In this document: piece by piece, positions 35,317-44,708 of the stretch
Layout of the letters: each line of letters starts with the position of its first letter
Numbering within the stretch: the first letter of the stretch is position 1
From: Piscinibacter gummiphilus
GTDB taxonomy: Bacteria > Pseudomonadota > Gammaproteobacteria > Burkholderiales > Burkholderiaceae_C
Assembly (NCBI RefSeq): GCF_032681285.1
Contig: NZ_CP136337.1
Span: forward strand, 1-64,000
Reading direction: 5' to 3'
Length of the DNA: 64,000 nt
Position numbers and translations under genes: made by a program
The notes under the pieces: model-generated
Told to the model about the DNA's origin: nothing
The model's input: only the letters and a program-made list of their open reading frames with translations
The model's database searches: none

Positions 35317-36150
35317 ATGAAAACCAACACCTTCATCCAAGAGCAGCACTCCATCGTCGTCGACGGCGTCGAAATCGAGTACCAGCACACGCCGCCTTTG
35401 GGATCGGCGGCAACCGTCGTTTTCTTGCCTGGTCTCTTCGCAGGTGGCTGGATGTGGCAGCCGCAGGCCGAGCACATCACCTCGCTTGGTTACGGCGCAC
35501 TGAGCATTGTGGAGCCCTACGCGAAGCTAGCGCTGGGAGCCGAACCAATCAATCGGTTCAGGGCTGCGCTGGAGCTATTGCTGGAGCGGCACGACATCGA
35601 GCGCCCGCTGCTTTGCGGGAACTCGCTCGGTGGGCTCGTGGCCATCGACTACGGTGTGAATGGCGCCCGGGACAGCTATGTGCTGGGGAGCGGGGTGCCG
35701 GGCATCGGCAAGATCACACTGCCGGGCATCGGTGTCAACAGGACCCCAACGGATGCCGACATGCGGACCATGCTCGAAGGCATCTTCCACGACCACAACA
35801 ACATCAAGCCCGAGATGATCCCGCTTGTGGCAAGCTGCTTCGACCAGAAACACTTCAAGAACCTGATCAAGTACCTGCTGGATGTTCGGAAGTACCCCAT
35901 CATCGACGCGACGGCGGCCCTGAAAGGTCGGCTGACGTTGGTCTGGGGCGCACAGGACCTGATCACGCCGACCAACCTTTGGAGGGAAACTTTCAAGTCT
36001 CAGATCGAGCGTGGTGATATGGACTTCGTCCAGATTGAAGCTTGTGGGCACTCTCCCATGTTGGAAGATGCCCCCGCCTTCAACAAACAGCTCGAAGCAA
36101 TATGCGAACGGCACATGCCGATGGAACGTCAAGAACTCTTCGTCGCGTAA
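35317..36150 (+). CDS. Alpha/beta hydrolase
   Basis: A 277-residue alpha/beta hydrolase. The catalytic triad is visible as Ser103 in CGNSLGG, Asp214 in WGAQDLITP and His245 in ACGHSPMLE; the oxyanion region is FLPGLFAGGWMW. It could be an esterase, lactonase or thioesterase-like enzyme acting on the product of the diiron protein encoded just upstream. Function is inferred from neighbourhood only. The ribosome site is weak (AAGACAACC), consistent with coupling. Confidence 0.85.
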   Translation: MKTNTFIQEQHSIVVDGVEIEYQHTPPLGSAATVVFLPGLFAGGWMWQPQAEHITSLGYGALSIVEPYAKLALGAEPINRFRAALELLLERHDIERPLLCGNSLGGLVAIDYGVNGARDSYVLGSGVPGIGKITLPGIGVNRTPTDADMRTMLEGIFHDHNNIKPEMIPLVASCFDQKHFKNLIKYLLDVRKYPIIDATAALKGRLTLVWGAQDLITPTNLWRETFKSQIERGDMDFVQIEACGHSPMLEDAPAFNKQLEAICERHMPMERQELFVA

Positions 36151-36279
36151 TCCGTGGTCAAAGCGGTTTGGCAGAGAGCGAAGCGTACAGCCGAGATCGC
36201 TTGAGTGCTCAAGAGAAGAGTCATCAGCAGCCTATTGCCACTGACGATTCTCTAGGCCGATTCTCGTAAGGGCTTGGTG

Positions 36280-36783
36280 ATGATGAAAGTTGCTCTTGCA
36301 TCGGGACAGGACATCGAGGCAGCTCTCAACCTGCTGGGCATACTCGATGCACTCTCGCGCGGGTACTACCCGAAGAGTGAAGACTCCGAACAGGCACCGT
36401 TGTACTTTGACGAGGACGACAAGGACCATTTGTCGCACCTTTGGAAGGTCTTGAAGGAGTGCCTGGATGCTGCACCAGGCTTTCAAGGAAGAGTGCTCTT
36501 TGGGGCGGCAACGTTGATGGATTCACGAAACAAGGTCGTGGACTCATCCGCCGACACTTTGGAGTTGCACCCACGGCTCGTGGGAGCCTTGCAAGACGTA
36601 GATCGGTTGAACCACTTGGTAAAGCATCTACCTTCGGCACACCTACTGGCCGCATTGAATGCCGGCGAATCGGTCAGCGTCGACGTAGCTCGTCTTGCAG
36701 AGGTGCGTGCAATGATCGATGTGAGCTTGAGCAAAAAGCTTGCAGTGTGGCAAGCGAAGGAAACAGAAGGGAGCGGCGTATGA
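36280..36783 (+). CDS. Hypothetical protein
   Basis: A 167-residue soluble helical protein with no recognised domain. AAGGG sits seven bases before ATG 36280. Its stop overlaps the start of the next gene (ATGA), showing coupled expression with a membrane protein. Confidence 0.6.
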   Translation: MMKVALASGQDIEAALNLLGILDALSRGYYPKSEDSEQAPLYFDEDDKDHLSHLWKVLKECLDAAPGFQGRVLFGAATLMDSRNKVVDSSADTLELHPRLVGALQDVDRLNHLVKHLPSAHLLAALNAGESVSVDVARLAEVRAMIDVSLSKKLAVWQAKETEGSGV

Positions 36784-37214
36784 ATCGGGCGGACTGGATG
36801 AGTGACGAAGGCTATGCGTCAGCACTTCGAGCGGAAGGTTTTGCTGGCCAATTGATGCGGAAAAGCAGAACTGCGACGTTAAGGCACTTCGTGGTTGGCT
36901 TGACGGCAATAGCCGTCTTGCTGCTACTGGCCCATACCCTCGGCGGTTTCGTCGACCCATATCTGGAAGTTCTTGACATTCCTTCCTCGACGAACGCGTT
37001 CTACCGGACGATTACAGGGGCCTCTGCGGCCGTAGCACTAGCAATTGCAGTTGGAATCGCTGCCGGGGTCTGCAGTCTCCTTGCCCTGGTTGCGATAGGG
37101 TTCGGGGAGCTTCTTGAAAGGTGCTACAAGTCGTGGAGATCGATGCGCACAAGCCGTCAGAATCGGTCAGGTTCTGTTGGAAAAGATGGGGCGGTCAACG
37201 GCATTGAAACGTGA
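36780..37214 (+). CDS. Two-segment membrane protein, unknown
   Basis: A 144-residue protein with hydrophobic segments at about residues 38-57 (LTAIAVLLLLAHTLGGFV) and 83-110 (GASAAVALAIAVGIAAGVCS) and a basic C-terminus. It overlaps the preceding gene by four bases. It may form a pair with that soluble protein. No family is recognised. Confidence 0.6.
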   Translation: MNRADWMSDEGYASALRAEGFAGQLMRKSRTATLRHFVVGLTAIAVLLLLAHTLGGFVDPYLEVLDIPSSTNAFYRTITGASAAVALAIAVGIAAGVCSLLALVAIGFGELLERCYKSWRSMRTSRQNRSGSVGKDGAVNGIET

Positions 37215-37308
37215 CGGCCACAGCGGCTGCGGGCCGTAGCGGTTCGGTGAAAAGGGGTTGAAAGTTTGTGGAGTGACTTGAGCATGGTGCGACCAACCGG
37301 GTTGCAAC

Positions 37309-39519
37309 ATGAGCAAAGACACAGTTCAACGCACGTCTTCCTTGTCGCAGGAAGAGTGCAATGCGATCGCCAAAGAATTCGACGGCAAGACACAGACCAT
37401 CGATAGACTTTGGCGAGCCTGGGTCGAGATCAAACCTGGCCTCAAGCGACACCAGATCGCAAAGGCTGCTGTGCGCGGGGGCTACAAGACTCAGGCGGTA
37501 CGCAAGCCCTGGAACGACCCGGCAGAAGAAGAGTTCTTGCTCCAAAACTGGCGCCTGATGTCGGGAGACGAGATGGCAGCGGCACTGGGGCGCAGCTTCA
37601 ACTCAGTGCACGTTCACTACAAGCGACTCAAGGCCGCGGAGGATGAGCGGTTGGCCGACTCCGATGTCGTGCGGGACTCGGGTGATGAATTCACCATCAA
37701 GGACCTTGAAGACCTCACGGGCGTGGGCCATCGGCAGTGGAGCGACTTCATCGAGCGGAAGTGGCTCAGAGCTCGCCGGCGTGGGCGCCGGAATGGCGCA
37801 ACACCAATCACCTACGTGTCTGTTCGCTCTCTGCATGCGTTCCTGAAGGAACACCCGGACGCGTTCAACTACCAGCTTGCTGACCTCAGAGCAAAGACGG
37901 CTCTAGATCTGGCGACTCTTCCAGAGCCTCCGCTTTGGAAGCGAGTGATCTGTCGGTCTGATGCGTGGAGGGATAAAGAAAAGTGGACTGCGATTGGCAG
38001 GCGCGTTCCGCATGTGCGTGTCTCGTTCGCCAGTGTCAAGCACCGCTATCGAATGGAGTCATGTGCTGGCCAAGGGGGCGTCGAGTTCTGGGCAAAGACA
38101 TACGAGGCGCCCCAATGCCCCAGATGCGGCTGCCAGGTCAGCTGGTACAGCGAAAAGGGCATGTTCACGAACGTCGATCCGGGAGATGACGAAGTCCTGG
38201 ACATCCAGGCGCAGAAGCTGGGGCTGCGCTGGGCAAGCGGCAAAGTGCTCGACAAGCACGGTAATGCAGTGGTGGACCAGGACATCCTGCAGACGGTGTT
38301 CTCTCAAGGAAGGAACGCACGTGGTCTGTCGGCCTTCGCGAAGCTGATCGGTGCCGGCTTGTCGGTGACGGGTAGCGGCGGAGTCAATCCAGGCAGGGTG
38401 CTGGAGAACATCCTTAGCCTTGAGTTGAGGCCCGATCAAGAGGAAGTGTTTCGCACCTTCCTGGACACAGGCTCCATGACGGCGGCACAAGCCATGAGCT
38501 TCGGAAAGAGCACGCTTGGGCTGATGGCCATGACTCGGATCGCGGGCCGTCATCTCTTGTTGGTGGACACCTCACTGAATCGAGAACAGTGGATCGAGAA
38601 GCTGTCCAGGCTAGCGCCAGCCGTGCGAGTGATTCGACAAACACGCCCTGCAAAGACTTCTGTCGAGGTGCGCGATCGAGAAGGAAAACTTCGGTCGACG
38701 ATAGACATCTTCAGCTACCAAACAAGGGCTCGTCTTGAAGACGGTTCATGGGTTGTCGGGTGTTTTGACGAGGTTCATCGGCTGCCGGCTCGCCTGGCAC
38801 ACCGCCACGCGTTGGCAAAGACCGAGTTTCGACTTGGCATGTCGTCGACGGCCGAAGAGCGGGCTGATGGCAAAGGGAGTCTGATCTCGAAGTTGACGGG
38901 CCCGCTGGTCGGAGATGACTGGCGACCCCAGCTGGAAAGCGGCGCAGTGAAGAAGATCCCCGTGAAAGTGATCCTCGTCGAAGACCTCGAGCATAAGCAC
39001 GAGGTTGTGGGGGACCTACTGAGGCAACACAAGTCAGTGGTGGTGATGTGCGAGTCGCTCGAAGACGGTCGTGAGCTCGAGGCCAGATATGGCATCCCGT
39101 TCGTGCACAGCAAGACTAAGAACAAGCTGGCCATTGTTCGTGCGTCGCGCAACGTCGTGCTCTCTCGCGTCGGCGATGCTGGCTTGAGCATGCCTGGATG
39201 CGAGGTCACGATCGATCATTCAGGCCTGTTCGGATCGCGCATCCAGAGCATCCAACGCCTCGGAAGGCTCATGCACTCCGACAAGGCCAAGTACCACTGC
39301 ATCCTGATGACGCATGTGGAGAGATACGAACGCTTTGCATCCCGGGTGGAGGCGATCAGGAAGAAGGGCTTCGAGGTGACGGAATCTGTGGCGACGCGCG
39401 CCATGGCCGACGTACGCCGTCTGGTTACCCCGGCACTTGCTCAGCGCGTCATGCCGGCGCACAACCCATTCTTAGCAGCGCTCGGTTGGCGTGTGGACGA
39501 GTTGAATCTAGCGGCCTGA
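37309..39519 (+). CDS. XPB-like superfamily 2 helicase with Myb-like N-terminus
   Basis: A 736-residue SF2 helicase. Residues 60-105 resemble a Myb/SANT DNA-binding unit (WNDPAEEEFLLQNWRLMSG). The motor has an unusual Walker A, AMSFGKSTLGLM near residue 398 (no GxGKT), a DEVH motif II in CFDEVHRLPA near 485, SAT-like SSTAEE, and motif VI QSIQRLGRLMHS near 646, closest in form to XPB/Rad25 helicases. A CPRCGC knuckle lies near 265. It opens a run of five DNA-processing genes. It probably remodels branched or damaged DNA; partner proteins are inferred from the operon. Confidence 0.82.
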   Translation: MSKDTVQRTSSLSQEECNAIAKEFDGKTQTIDRLWRAWVEIKPGLKRHQIAKAAVRGGYKTQAVRKPWNDPAEEEFLLQNWRLMSGDEMAAALGRSFNSVHVHYKRLKAAEDERLADSDVVRDSGDEFTIKDLEDLTGVGHRQWSDFIERKWLRARRRGRRNGATPITYVSVRSLHAFLKEHPDAFNYQLADLRAKTALDLATLPEPPLWKRVICRSDAWRDKEKWTAIGRRVPHVRVSFASVKHRYRMESCAGQGGVEFWAKTYEAPQCPRCGCQVSWYSEKGMFTNVDPGDDEVLDIQAQKLGLRWASGKVLDKHGNAVVDQDILQTVFSQGRNARGLSAFAKLIGAGLSVTGSGGVNPGRVLENILSLELRPDQEEVFRTFLDTGSMTAAQAMSFGKSTLGLMAMTRIAGRHLLLVDTSLNREQWIEKLSRLAPAVRVIRQTRPAKTSVEVRDREGKLRSTIDIFSYQTRARLEDGSWVVGCFDEVHRLPARLAHRHALAKTEFRLGMSSTAEERADGKGSLISKLTGPLVGDDWRPQLESGAVKKIPVKVILVEDLEHKHEVVGDLLRQHKSVVVMCESLEDGRELEARYGIPFVHSKTKNKLAIVRASRNVVLSRVGDAGLSMPGCEVTIDHSGLFGSRIQSIQRLGRLMHSDKAKYHCILMTHVERYERFASRVEAIRKKGFEVTESVATRAMADVRRLVTPALAQRVMPAHNPFLAALGWRVDELNLAA

Positions 39520-39535
39520 CGCTTAGCCTGTTCGC

Positions 39536-41713
39536 ATGCTTCGCGAAGAGGAAAAAAGCCTGATCCGAGACTGCGTCGACTCGATGAAGTCGTCGATCGA
39601 TGGATTCCGCTCACGCTGGCCGCAACTTCAGATGATCGCTGCAGTGGCTCACGCATTAGCGTCATGCCGCGACAGGGAGGGTGCTAACGAAAGTGGCTCA
39701 AACATCGCCGTCATCGAGGCGGGGACGGGCACGGGCAAGACATTCGGTGCCCTGATCCCATCCCTCGTGATGGCACGCTCGCGTGGGAAGAAGCTGGTGA
39801 TCTCCAGCTCGACGGTGGCGCTCCAACAGCAGTACGTTTACAAAGACTGCCCCACGCTGCAGGAAGTCCTTCCTATCGGCTTCAAGTTTGCGGTGGCGAA
39901 GGGCCGTCGCCGGTTTGCATGCGTCTCCCGCCTGGCCGGAGACACCATGGAGCTGCGACAGGGTGATGCGGTCGAGGGCGAGTCTGAAACCCTCGAAAAG
40001 GCTCGGGAGCGCAACGATAAGCAGCACGTCGTCAGGATTCTCCGGCGACTGGCAGATTCATTGGAAGACGGGACGTGGAACGGAGATCGCGACGAGCTCC
40101 GCATCCAGATGCCGGAGGAGATCTGGAACATGGCCTCCACCGACCGGCAAGGCTGTACTGGCAAGCAATGCGCGCACTTCGCGAAGTGCCCCTATTACGT
40201 CGCCAAGCAGAAGGTTCGCGATGCGGACCTGATCATCGCGAACCATGACCTGGTGTTGTCAGCGCTGACGATGGACGCCGGCAGCGTGTTGCCGGCACCG
40301 GAGCAGACGATGTTTGTGTTCGATGAGGCGCACAGCATTGCAACGAAGGTCATCGAGCGATTCTCCGAAAAGCACGCCCTGCAGGGTGGTCGGGAATGGC
40401 TGGAAGCCGCGGTGACCTGCACGCGGGATGCGGTGATCGCCATGTCCCTCGACAAGCAGCTCACCAAGGACGCCCTGCAAAACGCCAAGGGGGTGGATGT
40501 CGCACTGGACGATCTACACAAGGCCTTGACTGCGACGCACGCCTTCGAAGAGAAGAAGACGCGGCGGTTCAAGGGTTCACTGCCGGAGTGGGCCATTCGC
40601 ACAGGGAGACAGATTCACCTGCACTCGGTCGAGCTGCAGAAGACATTTACCGCACTGAGATCTGCCCTGCTTGAGAAGGCACCGTCAGAGGGTGCATTGG
40701 TCAACCAGCTGCTCGTGAATGTCGGGTTCTTCGCGGGGAAGGTGGACAACTTGGTGTCGACCTGGGATCTCTTGCTTTCGAAGGACGAGGACCATGAAGC
40801 GCCGATCGCACGCTGGGTGGAGGCTGTCACGAGGAAGGACGGAACACAGGACTTCTTGGTGTGCGCCTCACCCATCAGCGGCAGCGGAAAGCTGCGGCAA
40901 CTTCTGTGGGAGCGTGCAGGAGCGGTGGTGCTGATGTCGGCAACCCTGACAAGTTGCGGCACCTTTGATCTCTTCCTGCGCCAGGCCGGATTGGCAGGGA
41001 TGCAAGGCATCAGCTTTCTGCAGGTGGAGTCTCCGTTCGACTATCGATCGAGGGCGAAGCTCTCGATCCCGGCCATGAGCTCTGATCCTACGAACGCCGA
41101 GGCCCACACAGCCGAAGTGGCTGCAAGGATGGAGGGGCTGATCACCACCAACGGGACCCTGGTGATTTTCGCGTCGGCGAAGCAAATGAGGGATGTCTTC
41201 AGCCGGCTCTCTCCCGAATTGCAGGCGATCACGTTGATGCAGGGAGCGGTGCCGAAAGCGGAGTTGCTGACTCGGCACCGCGCGGCTGTCGACGCGGGTA
41301 AGCGTTCGGTGATCTTTGGCCTGCAAAGCCTGGCCGAAGGCGTCGACCTCCCGAGGGACTACTGCACACACGTCGTGTGTGCCAAGTTGCCATTCAGCGT
41401 CCCAGATTCACCGATGGAAGAAGCTCGGCGGGAGTGGATTGAGTCGGAAGGGCGATCGGCCTTTATGGAAGTCACGCTGCCTGAAACAGCCGTGCGTCTC
41501 AAGCAACTGCTGGGTCGGCTTTTGCGAACGATGGACGACTGGGGGACTGCCACCATTCTTGACAGGCGGATCGTGACCAAGCGCTGGGGTGAACAGCTGA
41601 TGCGTGGCCTGCCCGACTTCTCCGTTCACATCGAAGAGCCAAAGGCTCCTGTGTTGGCAGGCGTGCGCATTCGAGCCGCAGGCGAGGACTTGAAGTACCG
41701 CGCCGCGGCGTGA
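39536..41713 (+). CDS. DinG/XPD-like iron-sulfur helicase
   Basis: A 725-residue SF2 helicase of the DinG/XPD branch, which unwinds 5'-tailed, R-loop and branched DNA. Walker A is EAGTGTGKTFGAL near residue 64. Four Cys typical of the 4Fe-4S cluster are present: FACVSRL near 128 and GCTGKQCAHFAKCPYY near 206-218. Motif II is VFDEAHSIA near 263. The C-terminal motor ends with LKQLLGRLLRTMDDWG. The start is 16 bases after the XPB-like gene with no clear ribosome site. Pairing an XPB-like with an XPD-like helicase in one operon recalls nucleotide excision repair helicase pairs. Confidence 0.92.
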   Translation: MLREEEKSLIRDCVDSMKSSIDGFRSRWPQLQMIAAVAHALASCRDREGANESGSNIAVIEAGTGTGKTFGALIPSLVMARSRGKKLVISSSTVALQQQYVYKDCPTLQEVLPIGFKFAVAKGRRRFACVSRLAGDTMELRQGDAVEGESETLEKARERNDKQHVVRILRRLADSLEDGTWNGDRDELRIQMPEEIWNMASTDRQGCTGKQCAHFAKCPYYVAKQKVRDADLIIANHDLVLSALTMDAGSVLPAPEQTMFVFDEAHSIATKVIERFSEKHALQGGREWLEAAVTCTRDAVIAMSLDKQLTKDALQNAKGVDVALDDLHKALTATHAFEEKKTRRFKGSLPEWAIRTGRQIHLHSVELQKTFTALRSALLEKAPSEGALVNQLLVNVGFFAGKVDNLVSTWDLLLSKDEDHEAPIARWVEAVTRKDGTQDFLVCASPISGSGKLRQLLWERAGAVVLMSATLTSCGTFDLFLRQAGLAGMQGISFLQVESPFDYRSRAKLSIPAMSSDPTNAEAHTAEVAARMEGLITTNGTLVIFASAKQMRDVFSRLSPELQAITLMQGAVPKAELLTRHRAAVDAGKRSVIFGLQSLAEGVDLPRDYCTHVVCAKLPFSVPDSPMEEARREWIESEGRSAFMEVTLPETAVRLKQLLGRLLRTMDDWGTATILDRRIVTKRWGEQLMRGLPDFSVHIEEPKAPVLAGVRIRAAGEDLKYRAAA

Positions 41714-41758
41714 CGATAGGTCTTCAAGCTTTCCATCAAACGAACAAAGGAGTTGGCT

Positions 41759-43252
41759 ATGGTGGCAGTTGCACACGAAGCCGCTGGTTCCCCTTCCTTC
41801 GCAGTTTCGCAAGTACCGCAGGGGGCGCTGGCGCCCACCCTATTGGGTTCCGGCCCGATGAGCATCCCCGTGGCTGGGCGCATTCGGGCGGGGATCAGGG
41901 TCCTGACCCGAAAAGCGGAAGCCGTGCCGCTCGCAAAGAAGATCTACGACGAAGGCGTCGAGCGTGAACTCAGCTTCGACACCATCGAAGAGCAAATCAT
42001 TCGCGCAGTGCCCGATCTGGAGCGCCCTTTGGTTCCGAAGAACGTTCCCTTCTTCACCGCGCGAGCGTGCGACTTCCCGCACCCCGAGACGGCGAAGGCC
42101 ATCCTCGATCTCTACGGTGAAGACCGTGGCGATGGTGTTCGGCGCCTCTACCGCTTTCCGGTGATCTTCCCGGCAGATGCCTGGCAACGCGTGATGCCTC
42201 ACGAGCTCGTGACCTGGACGTCGAGCGAGCGCAAGTTCTGGTCCGAGTATTCGGCGGACGGGGCCACGCGCTACTGCAAGATGCACGAGGCGGTGCCGGT
42301 CGATGCAGGCAGCCGGCGGGTGATCCGCCTGTGGGGCGGCCGCAAGCACGTGGCGCGTCCGGAGAACGGTGGAGTTTGCGATCCGGAATCGTGCAAGGAG
42401 TACCAGTCGAGGCAGTGCAACCTCAACGGGAAGTTCATCTTCTTCATTCCGGGCGTGCGGTCGCTGAGCGCATTCGATCTGCCGACGAACAGCTTCTATG
42501 CGATGCGGGCAGCGATCGAGAAGTTTCAGACGATCGCCTTCATGCGTGGCGGACGCATCGGTGGCTACCTGGACGGCCAGGGAACCACCTTCTTCATCAG
42601 CAAGCGTTTGACCGAAGTCTCGCGGATCGATGAGTTTGGCCATCCGACGCGTGTCTCCCAGTGGCTCATTGAGCTTGAGGCACCCGTTGACGTGTCGAGC
42701 CTGCTGCGGCCAGGCGACGAACCTGAGGCAATCGAGATGCGGGCGCAAGAGGCTGTCGTGGTGTTGGAAGGGCCGCAGGTCAGCATGCCGGTCCGAACGG
42801 CTCCTGAAGCCTCCGGAGCCGACGCTTGCGAAGGCAATCCGGTCGAGAAGAAGTCCGCTGAACCAATGCAGCGCATGCCGAGTGCCGAGCCCCCGAGCAA
42901 AGGCCAACCGAAGGGGCCCGCCCTGTCGCCCCAGACGGCCAAAGCGGCGCCTCCGGCCTCGTCCAGCCGATCCGCAGCTCAGCAGCCGCCGGCAGCGGCG
43001 CGTACGGGCGCAGGAACGGCTCCCGATGGCGACGCGGCGGCCGCGAGTGAGCTCGAGTGGGTGTTGGAGTCGGCGAAGGCCTTGGGTGTCCCAGCTGATC
43101 GGTTCGAGACATACGCTGCCAAGCGATGGGGCGCGGGCTGGAAGCTCAACCCGGGAGGGCGGCGCCAAGCCTTGAAGGACATCAGCGCCTTTGCAGACGA
43201 CGCCAACGGCTTCCGTCGAAAGATCGCCGCCGAGGTCGACGTCTTCAAGTAG
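41759..43252 (+). CDS. Recombination-directionality-factor-like metal-binding protein
   Basis: A 497-residue protein. The first 330 residues follow the phage-type protein often named recombination directionality factor or metal-binding hydrolase: GRIRAGIRVLTRKAEAVPLA, DTIEEQIIRAV, PHELVTWTSSERKFWSEYS, and a Cys cluster CDPESCKEYQSRQC near residues 205-218 that could bind metal. Residues 340-430 are a Pro/Ala-rich linker, and a short helical C-terminal domain follows (ESAKALGVPADRFETYAA). AAAGGAG at ideal spacing fixes ATG 41759. It may bind single-stranded or recombination DNA. The name is by likeness; no cognate integrase adjoins it. Confidence 0.55.
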   Translation: MVAVAHEAAGSPSFAVSQVPQGALAPTLLGSGPMSIPVAGRIRAGIRVLTRKAEAVPLAKKIYDEGVERELSFDTIEEQIIRAVPDLERPLVPKNVPFFTARACDFPHPETAKAILDLYGEDRGDGVRRLYRFPVIFPADAWQRVMPHELVTWTSSERKFWSEYSADGATRYCKMHEAVPVDAGSRRVIRLWGGRKHVARPENGGVCDPESCKEYQSRQCNLNGKFIFFIPGVRSLSAFDLPTNSFYAMRAAIEKFQTIAFMRGGRIGGYLDGQGTTFFISKRLTEVSRIDEFGHPTRVSQWLIELEAPVDVSSLLRPGDEPEAIEMRAQEAVVVLEGPQVSMPVRTAPEASGADACEGNPVEKKSAEPMQRMPSAEPPSKGQPKGPALSPQTAKAAPPASSSRSAAQQPPAAARTGAGTAPDGDAAAASELEWVLESAKALGVPADRFETYAAKRWGAGWKLNPGGRRQALKDISAFADDANGFRRKIAAEVDVFK

Positions 43253-43342
43253 AGCGACCGGCTTGATTGCGAGGGGTGCGGACAGAGGATGTCCGTATCC
43301 CAGCACGGCCGCTTGTGCCGCTCCCTACTTCAAAGGAATCTC

Positions 43343-44641
43343 ATGCTCAAGATTGCACAAGTTTCTGACCTTCACTACAGCGAGAAGAACCTTGCGGAGT
43401 CGGACAAGTGTCTGGGCTTCGCGGTGGACCAGGCGATCAGCCGGGGCGCTCAGATCGCGGTGGTCTCCGGTGACTCAACGGACCACGCCCTCGACGTGCA
43501 CAGCCCGGCGGTGGAGAAGCTGGCGCTGCAAATTCGGCGCTTGGCAGATCACTGCCCGGTTCTGATGCTGCAAGGCACGTTCTCGCACGAGCCACCCGGC
43601 ACGCTCTCGATCTTTCCGCTCCTCTCCTCCAGGCATCCCGTTCACATCGTCGAGCGTATCTGCCAAGTCGCGCTGCTGCAGAGCGGCCGCTGGCTGGAAT
43701 CGGAGGGTTGGCGGTTTGAGGCGATCCCGCAGGGCGCGGTGGCTCTGTTCACCTGCATCCCGACGGTGAACAAAGCCGTGGTTGCAGCCACCGTCGGAGC
43801 GGCAGAGGCCGGGGAGGCACTGGGCAAGGAGCTGGGCGCGCTTCTACAGGGGTATGGCCCCATCAATTCGGCTGCAAGGGCCGCGCTGGTGCCGACCATT
43901 GGTGTGTCGCATGGCACTGTGAGCGGTTGCGTGACCGAGCACGGCGTGCCGATGGCCGGCTTCGACCACGAGTTCACCACTTCTGGGCTCTTTTCGGCCA
44001 TGACGCAGGCCTTCATGCTGGGCCACATTCACCGACACCAAGCCTGGGAGGAAGACGGGCGCGTCGTCGCCTATGCCGGTTCGATCGGCCGCTTCCACTA
44101 TGGCGAAGAGGGCGACAAAGGTTTCCTCATGTGGCACGTGGGCGCTGCGACCGCTCGATGCGAGTTGGTGGCCACGCCGGCGCGCAGAACGGTGGACCTG
44201 GTTTTCGCGGGAAAGCCGGATCTCGCGGAAATTGAGCGTGCGGCATCCACGCAGGACCTGGACGGGGCGTTCGTGCGGGTTCGATGGAGCGTCGCTGACG
44301 AGGACCGGCACGGCGTGGACCGCGAAGCCATCAAGCGCGCACTGCAAGGCGCGGCAGGGGTTCAACTGGAAGGGCGCGTGATTCCGGTGGTTCGAAGCCG
44401 CGCAGCCGGCATCTCCAGGTGCGCCAACCTGCATGAGAAGGTGTGTGCGTGGGCAGCAGTGACGGGCGTCGAAGCGAGTGCCGTTCTCGGATGCCTCGAG
44501 CAGCTCGCGGAAATGACTCCGGACGAGATCGCGCAATCGCTTCTTCAAGAACGTGACGAGGATGGCCTTGCCCCCGCAGATTCCATCGAAACGATGGAAG
44601 TGCTGGCGGAACAGGGTATCGCCGAGCCCTCGTTGTTCTGA
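43343..44641 (+). CDS. SbcD/Mre11-like metallophosphoesterase nuclease
   Basis: A 432-residue calcineurin-like phosphoesterase. Metal motifs are in order: D-x-H in QVSDLHYS, GD-x-x-D in SGDSTDH, the GNHD equivalent altered to GTFSHE as in phage-type enzymes, and GHIHRH. The C-terminal third is helical, as in SbcD. It is followed by the SbcC-like gene, so the two should form an ATP-driven end- and hairpin-cleaving nuclease. AAAGGA precedes ATG 43343; an upstream start adds 18 residues without a ribosome site. Confidence 0.88.
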   Translation: MLKIAQVSDLHYSEKNLAESDKCLGFAVDQAISRGAQIAVVSGDSTDHALDVHSPAVEKLALQIRRLADHCPVLMLQGTFSHEPPGTLSIFPLLSSRHPVHIVERICQVALLQSGRWLESEGWRFEAIPQGAVALFTCIPTVNKAVVAATVGAAEAGEALGKELGALLQGYGPINSAARAALVPTIGVSHGTVSGCVTEHGVPMAGFDHEFTTSGLFSAMTQAFMLGHIHRHQAWEEDGRVVAYAGSIGRFHYGEEGDKGFLMWHVGAATARCELVATPARRTVDLVFAGKPDLAEIERAASTQDLDGAFVRVRWSVADEDRHGVDREAIKRALQGAAGVQLEGRVIPVVRSRAAGISRCANLHEKVCAWAAVTGVEASAVLGCLEQLAEMTPDEIAQSLLQERDEDGLAPADSIETMEVLAEQGIAEPSLF

Positions 44642-44708
44642 GCGAGGCCTTGATGGCGCTGAGTCCAGGCGGAGACTGGACTGATCGACACACGACCCAA
44701 GACATCAA

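Noticed and set aside
41840..43306. A 488-residue open frame on the minus strand
   Set aside because: Antisense to the directionality-factor-like gene, which has the ribosome site and family motifs; the minus frame reads as low-quality Arg/His-rich sequence.
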